Origin: an uncultured Caulobacterales bacterium
Lineage (GTDB): Bacteria > Pseudomonadota > Alphaproteobacteria > Caulobacterales > Caulobacteraceae
DNA length: 64,000 nucleotides
Reading direction: 5' to 3'
Assembly: GCA_903884425.1 (NCBI GenBank)
Contig: CAISEP010000017.1
Location: 1 to 64,000 of the forward strand
Position numbers and translations under genes: made by a program. Below are positions 53,541 through 62,781 of the stretch, one piece after another; the stretch's first letter is position 1, and every line of letters begins with the position of its first letter. Below the pieces are notes generated by a model. That model saw only the letters and a list, made by a program, of their open reading frames with translations, did no database searches and had not been told where the DNA came from.

Positions 53541-54506
53541 TCAGTCGTGCCCGGACAGGCCCAGCCGGTTCAGCTTGCGGTGCAGGGTGGCGCGGCTGAT
53601 GCCCAGGGTCCGGGCCGCGGCGGAGACATTGCCTGACGCCCGGGCCAGCGCCCGCAGGATCACCCCCCGCTCCGCCTCCGTCAGGTCCTCCGGTCCGGGG
53701 GCGGACAGGATGTCGGCGGCGGGCAGCCGGGCGGCGATCCGCTCATCGGTGATGCCAAAGGCCAGCCGGGCCTGACGGGTGGCCCCGACCACCAGATCGT
53801 GCCCGTCCACCGCCAGCAGCGCCGCCCCGTGCCGTTCCGCCGCCGGGGCCAGCACGATGCGGGCCTCGGCAAAGGCCTGGCGGAAGGTCAGGGCCTCGAG
53901 GGTGCGGGCGGCATCGGCCACGGCGGTGGCGATCAGGCCGGCGAATCCCTCCGTCAGGTCCTCGCGGAAGGAGGACACGTCCAGCGCCCCGGCCAGCCGG
54001 CCCTGCGGATCATAGACCGGCGCGACGGAGCAGCTGAGACTGGCATAGCGGCTGCGGAAATGCTGCTCGTGGTGGATGGTGAGGGCCCGGCCCTCCGCCA
54101 GGCTGGTGCCGATGCCGTTGGTGCCCTCGCAGGCCTCGCTCCATACCGCGCCGGGCCACAGGCCCAGGCGATGGAACTCCGCATCGTCGGCACAGACACC
54201 GCGCCGGTCCACCGGCACCCCGTCGCGATTGGTCAGCAGCACGCAGCACCCGGCCGCGCCCACGGCCTGGAACAGCCGGTCGAGCGTCCCCTGCCCGGCC
54301 CGGAGCATGGGCTCCATCTCCTCTCGGGCCAGCCGGAGCTGGGTCTCCGTCACGGTTTCCGGGGGGCGGGACTGGGCGGGATCGAGGCCGTACACGGTCA
54401 GGGACCGGCGCCAGGACGCGGCCACCACCGACCGGGCCGGCGCATGGCGGTCCTGCAGCACCGAGAGCACCCGGTCCGAATGGCTGTCTCCGCCCTGTGC
54501 GCTCAC
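53541..54506 (-). CDS. AcoR-like regulator with GAF and Fis-type HTH but no AAA+ domain
   Basis: A 321-aa protein. A GAF-type sensor region (about 75-205) contains the AcoR hallmark [20 protein letters not shown] short linker domain and a C-terminal Fis-family HTH (275-321: [20 protein letters not shown], then [13 protein letters not shown]) follow. Full AcoR proteins have a sigma-54-activating AAA+ ATPase between these, and here there is no Walker A or GAFTGA motif. It would therefore regulate without ATP-driven remodelling. The start is GTG at 54506 with GGAG upstream. It lies directly upstream of the aldehyde dehydrogenase-DUF779 pair and is divergent from a crotonase gene. Confidence 0.86.
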   Translation of the reverse strand: MSAQGGDSHSDRVLSVLQDRHAPARSVVAASWRRSLTVYGLDPAQSRPPETVTETQLRLAREEMEPMLRAGQGTLDRLFQAVGAAGCCVLLTNRDGVPVDRRGVCADDAEFHRLGLWPGAVWSEACEGTNGIGTSLAEGRALTIHHEQHFRSRYASLSCSVAPVYDPQGRLAGALDVSSFREDLTEGFAGLIATAVADAARTLEALTFRQAFAEARIVLAPAAERHGAALLAVDGHDLVVGATRQARLAFGITDERIAARLPAADILSAPGPEDLTEAERGVILRALARASGNVSAAARTLGISRATLHRKLNRLGLSGHD

Positions 54507-54641
54507 TGTCTTCTCCGAGACCCCCAGCGACGGGGCATCAGACGCCTTTGCCGGGCGTTCGGCAAGGGGTGGCGCCCAGCCCCGTTCCGCGGCAACCTGC
54601 CGCACAGGCGACGCAGCAGATGTCGCGAGGGAGACAGAGCC

Positions 54642-55457
54642 ATGACCCGACCCGCCATCGCCCGCGAGGATTTCCAGTGCGTCCTGTTCCGCACGGCAGA
54701 GGGGGTCGCGACCATCACCCTCAACCGGCCGGAGCGGCGCAACGCCCTCAACCGGCGGGCCTATGACGAGCTGGAGGCCGCCTTCCGCCATGCGACCCTG
54801 GACGCGGACGCCCGCTGCGTCGTGGTCACGGGGGCCGATCCCGCCTTCTGCTCCGGCGAGGACGTGAAGGAGATGATGACCGGGGAGAAACCCGCCGCAC
54901 CGGCTACCTCGCCCCCGGTGGAATACCGGGCCACCCCCGCGGCCATGGCAGTGATCGACTGCCCCAAGCCCGTGATCGCGGCGGTGAACGGCTCGGCGGT
55001 AGGCTGGGGCATGGAACTGGCCCTCTATGCCGACATCCGCATCGCCTCGGAAAAGGCGGTGTTCGCCGAACTGTTCGTGAAGCGCGGCCTGATCTGCGAC
55101 GTGGGGGGCTTCTGGAAGCTGCCGGGGCTGGTGGGCTCGGCCAAGGCGGCGGAACTGCTGTTCACCGGAGATGCCATCGACGCTGCGGAGGCCCAGCGGA
55201 TCGGCCTGGTCAGCTACGTCACCCCCCACGCGGACCTGATGCCGAAGACCATGGACCTGGCCGGGCGGATCGCCGCCAATTCGCCCCTGGCACTGGCCTC
55301 CCTGAAGGATGGCCTGCGCCGGGTGACCTTCGGCGACCCGAACGAGGTGGGGGCCTGGGCCATCGCCAACATCCACCGCCTGTTCGCCACGGAGGACCAC
55401 CGGGAGGGGGTTCGCAGCTTCCTGGAAAAGCGCCCGCCGGTGTTCCACGGCCGCTGA
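54642..55457 (+). CDS. enoyl-CoA hydratase/isomerase family protein
   Basis: A 271-aa crotonase-fold protein: ATITLNRPERRNALNRRAYD, oxyanion segment AFCSGEDVKEM, second loop VNGSAVGWGMELALYADIRI. The first catalytic glutamate equivalent is present (Glu125), the second is replaced by Phe145. An Asp occurs at 153 in the isomerase-like position, suggesting isomerase rather than hydratase chemistry. GGGAG lies nine bases before the ATG at 54642. It is divergent from the GAF/Fis regulator, so the 135 bp between them may hold a shared control region. Confidence 0.86.
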   Translation: MTRPAIAREDFQCVLFRTAEGVATITLNRPERRNALNRRAYDELEAAFRHATLDADARCVVVTGADPAFCSGEDVKEMMTGEKPAAPATSPPVEYRATPAAMAVIDCPKPVIAAVNGSAVGWGMELALYADIRIASEKAVFAELFVKRGLICDVGGFWKLPGLVGSAKAAELLFTGDAIDAAEAQRIGLVSYVTPHADLMPKTMDLAGRIAANSPLALASLKDGLRRVTFGDPNEVGAWAIANIHRLFATEDHREGVRSFLEKRPPVFHGR

Positions 55458-55482
55458 CGAATCGGGCATGAGGCACCGGAAA

Positions 55483-55512
55483 TTTACAGAATATTATCCG
55501 TAAACGAATTAT
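55483..55512 (+). promoter_or_regulatory. predicted promoter of the Nudix gene
   Basis: TTTACA (55483-55488), an 18-bp spacer and AATTAT (55507-55512) in an AT-rich island just upstream of the Nudix start. TTTAC and GTAAA also form a small inverted repeat within it. Confidence 0.4.
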
Positions 55513-55575
55513 TTTGACCTCCGGCCCCGTCTGTGGAACAGACGCGTTCCCGTATCGTCGAGACCGGAGTTCGCC

Positions 55576-56028
55576 TTGAACGTCCACCGACTCACCCAAG
55601 ACCTGTCAGCGGCTGCCGGACTGAAGACCCAGTTCGCGGCCCTGCCTTGGCGCGTGGTGGACGGCGATCGGGTGGAAGTGCTGCTGATGACCTCCCGCGA
55701 GACCCGTCGGTGGGTCATCGCCAAGGGCTGGCCGATCAAGGGGCTGGCCCCCAACATGACCGCCAGCCGCGAGGCCTATGAGGAAGCGGGCGTCGAAGGC
55801 TATGTCTCCATGCGCCCGCTGGGGTCGTATGTGTACGACAAGCGCAAGCCCAGCGGCCGCCTGCAACCCGTCCAGGTGGAGGTCTATCCCCTGCAGGTCA
55901 CCGTCCAGCACGACGACTGGCCCGAGCAGTTCGAACGGGACAAGCTGTGGCTGTCCCCGCAGGACGCCGCCGCCCGGGTGGACGAGCCGGGCCTGAAGAC
56001 CCTGCTCGCCGCCTTCCGCCCCGTCTAG
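55576..56028 (+). CDS. Nudix hydrolase, alphaproteobacterial PKGWPMKG-type
   Basis: A 150-aa protein. The Nudix core reads WVIAKGWPIKG, then TASREAYEEAGVEGYV. The REAYEEAG half is canonical; the first half follows the variant seen in the alphaproteobacterial subfamily with a GWPxKG loop. These enzymes resemble diphosphoinositol-polyphosphate or nucleotide pyrophosphatases, but the substrate here is unknown. The start is TTG at 55576 with GGAG six bases upstream. Its last 4 bp overlap the stop of the convergent aldehyde dehydrogenase gene. Confidence 0.85.
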   Translation: MNVHRLTQDLSAAAGLKTQFAALPWRVVDGDRVEVLLMTSRETRRWVIAKGWPIKGLAPNMTASREAYEEAGVEGYVSMRPLGSYVYDKRKPSGRLQPVQVEVYPLQVTVQHDDWPEQFERDKLWLSPQDAAARVDEPGLKTLLAAFRPV

Positions 56029-57470
56029 CGCGTGATCTGACCCGCCAGGAACTTGGCGATGGCCGGACCATAGGGCGGCCGCATCTGCACCAGGGGGCCG
56101 ATGTCCTTCGGAATCTGGCTGTAGATCGCCTTCTTGTGGCTGAACTCCCGGAAGCCGTCGATGCCGTGATAGCTGCCCATGCCCGCCGGTCCGACGCCGC
56201 CGAAGGGCAGGTCCTCCTGCGCCACGTGGAAGACCACGTCATTGACCGTCACGCCCCCTGCGGTGGTGGCGCGCAGCACCGTCTCCCGCTCCGCCGCGTC
56301 GGAGCCGAAATAGTAGAGGCCGAGCGGCCGGTCATGGGCATTCACATATTCGATGGCCTCGCTCACCGCCTTGTAGGTCTTCACCGGCAGGACGGGGCCG
56401 AAGATCTCCTCCTGCATCACCTTCATGTCGTCGGTGGGATTGATGATCAGAGTGGGCGCGATCTTGCGGTGTTCCTGCTGGGACAGGTCCTCCCCCTCCG
56501 GCTTCATCTCGATCACCCGCGCCCCCTTGGCCCGGGCATCGGCCACGTAGGAACTGATCCGGTCGTAATGCCGCTGGGCGACGATGGCGGTGTAGTCGGG
56601 ATTGTCCTTCAGGGTGGGGAACATCTTCCGCACGGCCCCCTCGGCCCCGGCGATGAAGCCGTCCAGGCTCTCCTCCGGGGTCAGGACATAGTCCGGGGCG
56701 AGGCAGATCTGGCCGGCATTCAGGGTCTTGCCGTTCATGATCCGGGCGGTGGCCACGGCCATGTCGGCGGAGCGGCCGACGATCACCGGGCTCTTGCCCC
56801 CCAGTTCCAGGGTCAGGGGCACCAGGTTCTCTGCCGCCGCGCGCATGACATGGCGGGCGACACCCGTGGCCCCGGTGAAGATCAGATGGTCGAAGGCGAG
56901 CCCGGCAAAGGCCTGGCCGATCTCGGGCCCGCCGGTGACCACCGCGATCTCCTCCTCCTTGAAGGCCTTGGCGAACATCCGGGCCATCAGGGCGGAGGTG
57001 GCGGGGGTGAATTCCGACGGCTTGATCATGGCCCGGTTGCCCGCGGCCAGGATCCCGGCCAGGGGGGCGAAGGTCAGGTTGATGGGGAAGTTCCAGGGGC
57101 TGATCACGCCGACCACGCCCTTGGGCTGGTAGCGCACCTCCGCCCGGGCCCCGAACAGGGCGAGGATCGGCGGGGAGGTCTTGCGCTTCTCCGGCCGGGC
57201 CCACCTGGCCAGATTGTCCCGCGCATGCTTCAGGGGACCGATGGAGGCGGCCACGTCGGTGAAGGCGCTGGCCTCCCGGGAGCGGGAACCGAAATCGGTG
57301 TTGAGCGCCTCCTCGATCTCCGCCCGGTGGTCGACCAGCAATCCGATGCAGCGGTTCAGGCGGTCGATGCGCAGGGCAAGGTCCGGCGCGCCGTCGGCCA
57401 GATGGGCGCGCTTCTGCCGCTCGAGCAGCGCCTGCATGGCGGCGGCATCATGGGACGCAGCTTCGGTCAT
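56025..57470 (-). CDS. calB: coniferyl aldehyde dehydrogenase-type ALDH
   Basis: A 481-aa aldehyde dehydrogenase of the short, membrane-tail-like class 3 branch. The order of motifs is [51 protein letters not shown] (catalytic Glu) and NAGQICLAPDYV (catalytic Cys). The N-terminal MQALLERQKRAHLADG and the stretch ALNTDFGSRSREAS match coniferyl aldehyde dehydrogenases of the CalB type. It oxidises aromatic or medium-chain aldehydes. GGAGGAG supports the ATG. No other lignin-derived aromatic genes are adjacent, so the exact substrate is open. Confidence 0.85.
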   Translation of the reverse strand: MTEAASHDAAAMQALLERQKRAHLADGAPDLALRIDRLNRCIGLLVDHRAEIEEALNTDFGSRSREASAFTDVAASIGPLKHARDNLARWARPEKRKTSPPILALFGARAEVRYQPKGVVGVISPWNFPINLTFAPLAGILAAGNRAMIKPSEFTPATSALMARMFAKAFKEEEIAVVTGGPEIGQAFAGLAFDHLIFTGATGVARHVMRAAAENLVPLTLELGGKSPVIVGRSADMAVATARIMNGKTLNAGQICLAPDYVLTPEESLDGFIAGAEGAVRKMFPTLKDNPDYTAIVAQRHYDRISSYVADARAKGARVIEMKPEGEDLSQQEHRKIAPTLIINPTDDMKVMQEEIFGPVLPVKTYKAVSEAIEYVNAHDRPLGLYYFGSDAAERETVLRATTAGGVTVNDVVFHVAQEDLPFGGVGPAGMGSYHGIDGFREFSHKKAIYSQIPKDIGPLVQMRPPYGPAIAKFLAGQITR

Positions 57471-57589
57471 GGTCGTCTCCTCCAGCTAGAGACAGCAAGG
57501 ACCGTCTCGTGCAAAGACGCTACAGGTGTCGGCGGCGGCAGGGCAATGCCCAACCGGCACGGGGACCATCAGGGAGCGAAGGGTCGGAG

Positions 57590-58570
57590 ATGAGCGGACT
57601 GGACGAAGAGATCGTGGCCGTGGACATCGGCGGCACCCATGCCCGCTTTGCCCTGGCGCGGATCGACGGTCACCGGGTCACCGGCCTCAGCCACCAACTG
57701 GTGATCAAGGCCGCCGAACATGCCAGCCTGCAGACCGCGTGGGAGCATTTTGCCGCCACGGTCGCGCGTCCCCTGCCCCGGGCCGCCGCCATCGCCATCG
57801 CCTGCCCGATCAGCGGGGAGGTGCTGAAGATGACCAACAATCCCTGGATCATCCGCCCCGCCCTGATCCCGGAGAAGCTGAAGGTGGACCGCTATGCCCT
57901 GGTCAACGACTTCGGCGCCGTGGGCCATGCGCTGAGCCAGCTGGGGGAAGCGGACTATCGCCACGTGACCGGTCCCGACCGGCCCCTGCCGGACCACGGG
58001 GTGATCAGCATTGTCGGCCCCGGTACCGGACTGGGCGTCGCCCATGTGCTGCGGACCGCCGACGGGGCCCATGTGACGGAGACGGAGGGCGGGCACATCG
58101 ACTTCGCCCCCCTGGACGCCATCGAGGATGCGATTCTCGCGACCCTGCGCCAGTCCCTTCGCCGGGTGTCGGTGGAGCGGGTGGTGGCCGGCCCCGGACT
58201 GTCGGCCATCTATCATGCCCTGGCGGCCCTGGAAGGCCGCAGCGTGGTCAGCCTGGACGATGCCGCCCTGTGGCGCCTGGCCCTGGCTGGAGAGGACAGC
58301 CTCGCCGTGGCGGCGCTGGACCGGTTCTGCCTCAGCCTCGGGGCGATCGTCGGGGACATTGCGCTGGCCCAGGGGGCCAAGGCCGTGGTGCTGGCGGGGG
58401 GCGTGGGTCTGCGGATCGCCGATCACCTGCCCCGCTCCGGCTTTGCCCAGCGGTTCTGCGCCAAGGGCCGGTTCGAGGGGCTGATGGCGGACATGCCGGT
58501 GAAGCTGATCACCCATCCCCAGCCGGGACTTCTGGGCGCTGCCGCGGCCTTCGTCGCCCAGCACCGGTAA
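57590..58570 (+). CDS. glk: glucokinase (Glk family)
   Basis: A 326-aa hexokinase-fold enzyme that phosphorylates glucose with ATP. N-terminal phosphate loop VAVDIGGTHARFALA (residues 8-22). Further motifs are AIACPISGEVLKMTNNPW, LVNDFGAVGHAL with the catalytic Asp, IVGPGTGLG and ETEGGHIDFAP. The ATG at 57590 is preceded by AAGGG and starts directly before the conserved domain. It stands alone; Entner-Doudoroff genes often linked to glk in Caulobacter are not in the window. Confidence 0.92.
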   Translation: MSGLDEEIVAVDIGGTHARFALARIDGHRVTGLSHQLVIKAAEHASLQTAWEHFAATVARPLPRAAAIAIACPISGEVLKMTNNPWIIRPALIPEKLKVDRYALVNDFGAVGHALSQLGEADYRHVTGPDRPLPDHGVISIVGPGTGLGVAHVLRTADGAHVTETEGGHIDFAPLDAIEDAILATLRQSLRRVSVERVVAGPGLSAIYHALAALEGRSVVSLDDAALWRLALAGEDSLAVAALDRFCLSLGAIVGDIALAQGAKAVVLAGGVGLRIADHLPRSGFAQRFCAKGRFEGLMADMPVKLITHPQPGLLGAAAAFVAQHR

Positions 58571-58665
58571 TGCCGCGTCGGCGGGCCAGCTTTCGCTTGA
58601 GAGGTCGCCGGGCGAACGACTAGGGTGGTCTTGCGTCCCCTCGCCAACTCACAAGAGCAGACCCC

Positions 58666-59853
58666 ATGCCCGCCGACACCTCCGCCGCCCCGCCCGCCGC
58701 CGGTCCCCTGCGGGGCCTGCGGATCATCGACCTGACCCAGTTCGTGCTCGGTCCCTATGCCACCCAGACCATGGGCGACCTGGGCGCGGACGTGATCAAG
58801 GTGGAGGAGGCGGCCGGAGATCGCCAGCGGCACAGCGGCAAGGCCCCGAAGTCCAAGGGCACCATGGGCCCCACCTATGTGGCCTTCAACCGCAACAAGC
58901 GCTCCGTGGCGCTGGACCTGAAATCGCCGGAGGGGGCCGACGCCCTGCGCGCCCTGATCAAGACCGGCGACGTCTTCATCCACAACATGCGCCCGTCCGC
59001 CGTGGCCCGGCTGGGCTTTGCCTATGCCGACGTGGCCGCGATCAAGCCCGACATCATCTATGTGGAGGCCATGGGCTATGACGATGCGGGCCCCTATGCC
59101 GGGCTGCAGGCCTTCGACGACCTGATCCAGTCGGCGGCCGGGGCCTGCGGGCTGGAGCAGCTGGTCAACGAGGATGCGCCCTTCCGGCCCCTGCCCTCCC
59201 TGCTGGCGGACAAGACCTGCGGCCTGTTCGCGGTGATCGCCACCCTGGCGGCGGTCCGGCACAAGGAACAGACGGGCGAGGGCCAGTACGTGGCCGTGCC
59301 CATGCTGGAGACCTTCACCGGCTTCCTGATGGCCGAGCACCTCTACGGCCATACCTTCGTGCCCCCGACCTCGGGCTTCGGCCACACCACCACCGTCACC
59401 CCGCACCGCCGTCCGTTCCGCACCAGGGACGGCTGGCTGACCGTGATGCCCGCCAATGCCCAGCAATCCGCCAAGTTCATGGAGCTGGGGGGGCTGCCCG
59501 GCGCCTACGAGCTGGAACGGTTCACCTCCAAGACCTCGGGCAAGGAGAAGGTGGCGGAATATTACGCCATGATGCAGGAGGCGGCGCTGGCCCACACCTG
59601 CGACGAGTGGATGGCGCTCTGCCGCACCCATTCCGTCCCGGCCATGAAGGCCAATGCGCCCCTGGAGATCTTCGACGACCCGCAGCTCAGCCAGACCCTG
59701 TTCGAGACCCGCGACCTGCCGTCGGAGGGGCCCTATGTGGCCATGAAGCCCGGCCTGCGCTTTGCCCGGACCCCCGCCAGCATCCGCCGCGAACCGCCCA
59801 CCATCGGCCAGCACACGGACGAGGTGCTGGAGGAGATCTATCCCACCAACTGA
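58666..59853 (+). CDS. CaiB/BaiF family CoA transferase
   Basis: A 395-aa class III CoA transferase. The N-terminal signature RGLRIIDLTQFVLGPYATQT, then MGDLGADVIKVE, is canonical, with NRNKRSVALDLKSPEG following. The catalytic aspartate is probably Asp152 in FDDLIQSAAG. It moves CoA from a donor thioester to an acceptor acid. It faces a MaoC-like gene (convergent, 10 bp apart) and a crotonase gene, all consistent with breakdown of an unusual carboxylic acid. Substrates are unknown. Confidence 0.9.
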   Translation: MPADTSAAPPAAGPLRGLRIIDLTQFVLGPYATQTMGDLGADVIKVEEAAGDRQRHSGKAPKSKGTMGPTYVAFNRNKRSVALDLKSPEGADALRALIKTGDVFIHNMRPSAVARLGFAYADVAAIKPDIIYVEAMGYDDAGPYAGLQAFDDLIQSAAGACGLEQLVNEDAPFRPLPSLLADKTCGLFAVIATLAAVRHKEQTGEGQYVAVPMLETFTGFLMAEHLYGHTFVPPTSGFGHTTTVTPHRRPFRTRDGWLTVMPANAQQSAKFMELGGLPGAYELERFTSKTSGKEKVAEYYAMMQEAALAHTCDEWMALCRTHSVPAMKANAPLEIFDDPQLSQTLFETRDLPSEGPYVAMKPGLRFARTPASIRREPPTIGQHTDEVLEEIYPTN

Positions 59854-59863
59854 GCCTGCGCGC

Positions 59864-60775
59864 TCAGGCGGTCTGGTAGCCGGCGTAGCTGTCCTTCAGG
59901 GAGGCGTGGTTCAGCAGCATCTCCGCCTTCTGTACCGTACCCGTCGCATCGAAGATCCGTGTACGGACCCAGTAACTCTCCGTACGCCGACTGTCGGACA
60001 GGGCCGCGATCTCCCGGCGGATCAGATAGTCCTCGCCCACGAACAGGGGACCGTCGATCATGCGGATCTCCTGGTCGGCGAACAGGCCGACGGCGGGGCC
60101 CTTCACCGGAAAGCCCGCCGCGTGGCTGGAATATTCCGCGAGCACGCTGACCATCTCCAGCGGGATGATCGCCCGGCCCCAGGGGCTGGACGCCGCATCC
60201 GAATACCAGGGCGAGTTTTCAGTGATCCGCGCCAGCTTCTCGTTCAGGCTGAAGGGATAGAGCTTGCCCATGTTCTGGTCCGGGTCCATGCGCACCCGCT
60301 CCTCCACCTTGCCGGGCATGCCGACCTTCAGGTCCGCCAGGATCAGCAGCGGGCCGTGCGGGCGAAGCGCCGCGAGCCGCCCCTCCAGCAGGGTCTGGCC
60401 GTGGTCGGGGCCGAGGCTGGCGCTCGCCTCCAGCACCGGGGTGCCGTCGGCCTTCTCCGCCCAGGCCCGGGTCCGGGTCGCCCCCTCGGCGGGGATCTCG
60501 ACAAAGGCCCGGACGCTCTCCCCCTCCACCACCATGTTCATGTAGTGGGCGGACAGGCAGCCCCGCTCGTACCACGCCTTGCCCCACAGCTTTTCCAGCA
60601 GCGGCGGGAACAGGCTGAAATGGGTCGGCCCCTCGATGGGACCGGCGCGGAAGCCCAGCTTCTCGGCCATGGCGTCGTCATGGATCGAGGCGTGGCCGCC
60701 ATATTCCTGGTCTGCCAGCATCTGGCGGGGCTGGCGCAGGGGTCCCGAGAGGGCAAGGGGCGTGTCAAAGCTCAT
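59864..60775 (-). CDS. MaoC-like (hot-dog fold) hydratase-family protein
   Basis: 303 aa. The N-terminal part EYGGHASIHDDAMAEKLGF, then RAGPIEGPTHFSLFPPLLEK, follows the MaoC/hot-dog pattern of an H-x-D active-site helix before a glycine-rich turn. A C-terminal half with GPAVGLFADQEIRMIDGPLF and VGEDYLIRREI looks like a second hot-dog unit, so the protein may be a fused double hot-dog. Enoyl-CoA hydration or thioester binding is inferred, not proven. It lies 45 bp downstream of a crotonase gene in the same direction, suggesting one operon. Confidence 0.7.
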   Translation of the reverse strand: MSFDTPLALSGPLRQPRQMLADQEYGGHASIHDDAMAEKLGFRAGPIEGPTHFSLFPPLLEKLWGKAWYERGCLSAHYMNMVVEGESVRAFVEIPAEGATRTRAWAEKADGTPVLEASASLGPDHGQTLLEGRLAALRPHGPLLILADLKVGMPGKVEERVRMDPDQNMGKLYPFSLNEKLARITENSPWYSDAASSPWGRAIIPLEMVSVLAEYSSHAAGFPVKGPAVGLFADQEIRMIDGPLFVGEDYLIRREIAALSDSRRTESYWVRTRIFDATGTVQKAEMLLNHASLKDSYAGYQTA

Positions 60776-60820
60776 GGGAGTCTCTTGGTGATCGCGAAGG
60801 GGAAACGGGCAGACGTGGGA

Positions 60821-61621
60821 TCAGCGACCGCGGAACACCGGCGGTCGCTTTTCCACGAAGGCCAGGGAGGCGGCCTTGTGGTCATCGGTGGCCATGGTGC
60901 GGACCATGTGGATCGCCTCGGCATCCATCACGGTGCTGAGGCTGGCGTGCTCGGCCAGGGTCAGGTTCTTCTTCATGTAGCCGATGGCCACGGTCGGCAG
61001 GTCCGCCAGACGACGGGCGAGCTTGGCCGCCTCAGCGGCCAGGTCCGCGGCGGGGACCGCCCGGTTGACGATGCCGAGGTCCGCCGCCTCCGCCCCGGTG
61101 ATCACATCGGCGGTGAAGTAGAGCTCCCGCGCCTTGGCCGGGCCGACCAGGTGGGTCAGGAAGTAGCTGCCGCCATAGTCCCCCGACGCGCCGATCTTGG
61201 AGAAGGCCGTGGTCAGCTTGGCGTCCGCCGAGGCGATGCGAAGGTCGCAGGCGAGCGCCATGGACAGGCCCGCGCCCGCGGCGGCCCCGGGGATCACGGC
61301 CAGCGTCGGCTTGGGCATTTCGTGCAGCCAGCGGCTGAACTCCATCCCGCTGCGCAGGCTGTGGACCCGCTCGTCGAAGGTGGGCGCGGCGACGCCGGGT
61401 TCCCCCCGGGCGACGAAGCCCTTCACGTCACCTCCGGCGCAGAAGGCCCCGCCGGCCCCGGTCAGCACCACCACCCGGACCGCGGGATCGAGGGCGAGAC
61501 GCGGCCCCGCCGCCGACAGGGCGGCCAGCAGCTCCCCGGTCAGGGCATTGCGCGCCTCGGGCCGGTTGAGGGTCAAGGTGGCCACGCCATCCTCGAAGGT
61601 TTCGATGAGCTGATCGGTCAT
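60821..61621 (-). CDS. enoyl-CoA hydratase/isomerase family protein (PaaG-like)
   Basis: A 266-aa crotonase-fold enzyme: ATLTLNRPEARNALTGEL, oxyanion segment AFCAGGDVKGFV, second loop AAAGAGLSMALACDLRIASA. Neither hydratase glutamate is present. The PaaG/isomerase-type aspartate occurs in SKIGASGDYGGSYFL (Asp148). An acyl-CoA double-bond or ring-epoxide isomerase is therefore more likely than a hydratase. AGGGAA precedes the ATG at 61621. It is the first gene of a two-gene unit with the MaoC-like protein. Confidence 0.87.
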   Translation of the reverse strand: MTDQLIETFEDGVATLTLNRPEARNALTGELLAALSAAGPRLALDPAVRVVVLTGAGGAFCAGGDVKGFVARGEPGVAAPTFDERVHSLRSGMEFSRWLHEMPKPTLAVIPGAAAGAGLSMALACDLRIASADAKLTTAFSKIGASGDYGGSYFLTHLVGPAKARELYFTADVITGAEAADLGIVNRAVPAADLAAEAAKLARRLADLPTVAIGYMKKNLTLAEHASLSTVMDAEAIHMVRTMATDDHKAASLAFVEKRPPVFRGR

Positions 61622-61719
61622 GGTGCGTTCCCTGCAGGCTTTTCCCGAACATAACCGGGCCGTCGCCGTCCGTCCCGGGAAATGCTAGCCTCGTTGAATC
61701 ATCACCGCGGGAACAGGCC

Positions 61720-62757
61720 ATGATCAAGGCAGCAATCGGCATCGGAGCGGCCCTGCTCTTCCTCGGGACGGCGGCACGGGCCACGGACATCGCCGGCGTG
61801 GGGGCCAGCGGGCCGGAGCCCCTCTATCGCAAGTGGACCGCGCTCTACGCCGCCCAGGGCGGGGACACGGTGCGCTACATGGCCATCGGCTCCCGCGGCG
61901 GCCTGAAGCAGATCAAGGCGGGGACCGTGGACTTCGGCACCTCCGACGTGCCCCTGACGCCGGTGGAGCTGGACCGGGCCGGCCTGGTGCAGTTCCCGGT
62001 GGTCATCAGCGGCGTGGTGCCGGTGGTGAACCTGCTGGGTCTGATGCCGGGGGAGCTGAAGCTGAACGGCCCGGTCATGGCCGACATCTATCTCGGCCGG
62101 ATCACCCACTGGGACGATCCCCGGCTGATCGCCCTCAATCCCCATGTGGCCCTGCCCCACGCCCCCATCCAGCTGGTGCACCGGGCGGACGGGGCGGCCA
62201 CGACGCTGGCCTTCACCACCTATCTGGCGGGGAAGAGCGCGGACTGGAAGGCGAAGATCGGCAGCGGGCTTGAGGTCGCCTGGCCCAAGGGCGCGGCGGG
62301 GGTCGGCAATGCCGGGGTGACGGCCCTGGTCAGCAACACGCCGGGGGCCATCGGCTATGTAACCGCCGCCTTCGCCCGGGAGGCGCATCTCTCAACGGCC
62401 CTGCTGCCCGGTGCCAACGGGGCCTTCGTGGCGCCGGACGTCCGCAGCTTTTCCCGCGCCGCCGGATCGGCCGACTTCGCCCGGGCCCCGGCCATGGCGG
62501 TCAATCTGATCGACACGCCCGGCCCGGCCTGGCCGATCGTGGTGACGAGCTACGGGCTGGTCCCCCGGCGTGCGGCCTCCGCCACCACGGAAGCGGCGGT
62601 GCTGAAGTTCTTCGACTGGGCCTATCGGGCCGGAGATGCCGCCGCCGCGCCGCTGGACTATGTGGCCCTGCCCGCCGGGGTGAAGGCGCAGGTCCGCCGC
62701 ACCTGGGCCGGCGAGATCACCGGCCCGGACGGCAAGGCCCTCTATACGCCGAAATAG
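61720..62757 (+). CDS. PstS-like phosphate-binding protein, exported (orphan)
   Basis: A 345-aa periplasmic solute-binding protein with a signal peptide (residues 1-21). The PstS pattern GVGASGPEPLYRKW, IGSRGGLKQIKAGTVDFGTSD, and HRADGAATTLAFTTYL (equivalent to HRSDGSGTT) form the phosphate pocket. GAIGYVTAAF is also PstS-like. No pstC, pstA, pstB or phoU is nearby, so it may be a second binding protein or an accessory sensor. It is divergent from the crotonase gene, with 98 bp between starts. Confidence 0.86.
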   Translation: MIKAAIGIGAALLFLGTAARATDIAGVGASGPEPLYRKWTALYAAQGGDTVRYMAIGSRGGLKQIKAGTVDFGTSDVPLTPVELDRAGLVQFPVVISGVVPVVNLLGLMPGELKLNGPVMADIYLGRITHWDDPRLIALNPHVALPHAPIQLVHRADGAATTLAFTTYLAGKSADWKAKIGSGLEVAWPKGAAGVGNAGVTALVSNTPGAIGYVTAAFAREAHLSTALLPGANGAFVAPDVRSFSRAAGSADFARAPAMAVNLIDTPGPAWPIVVTSYGLVPRRAASATTEAAVLKFFDWAYRAGDAAAAPLDYVALPAGVKAQVRRTWAGEITGPDGKALYTPK

Positions 62758-62781
62758 GACCGGCGCACGGGGGCCGTCGCC

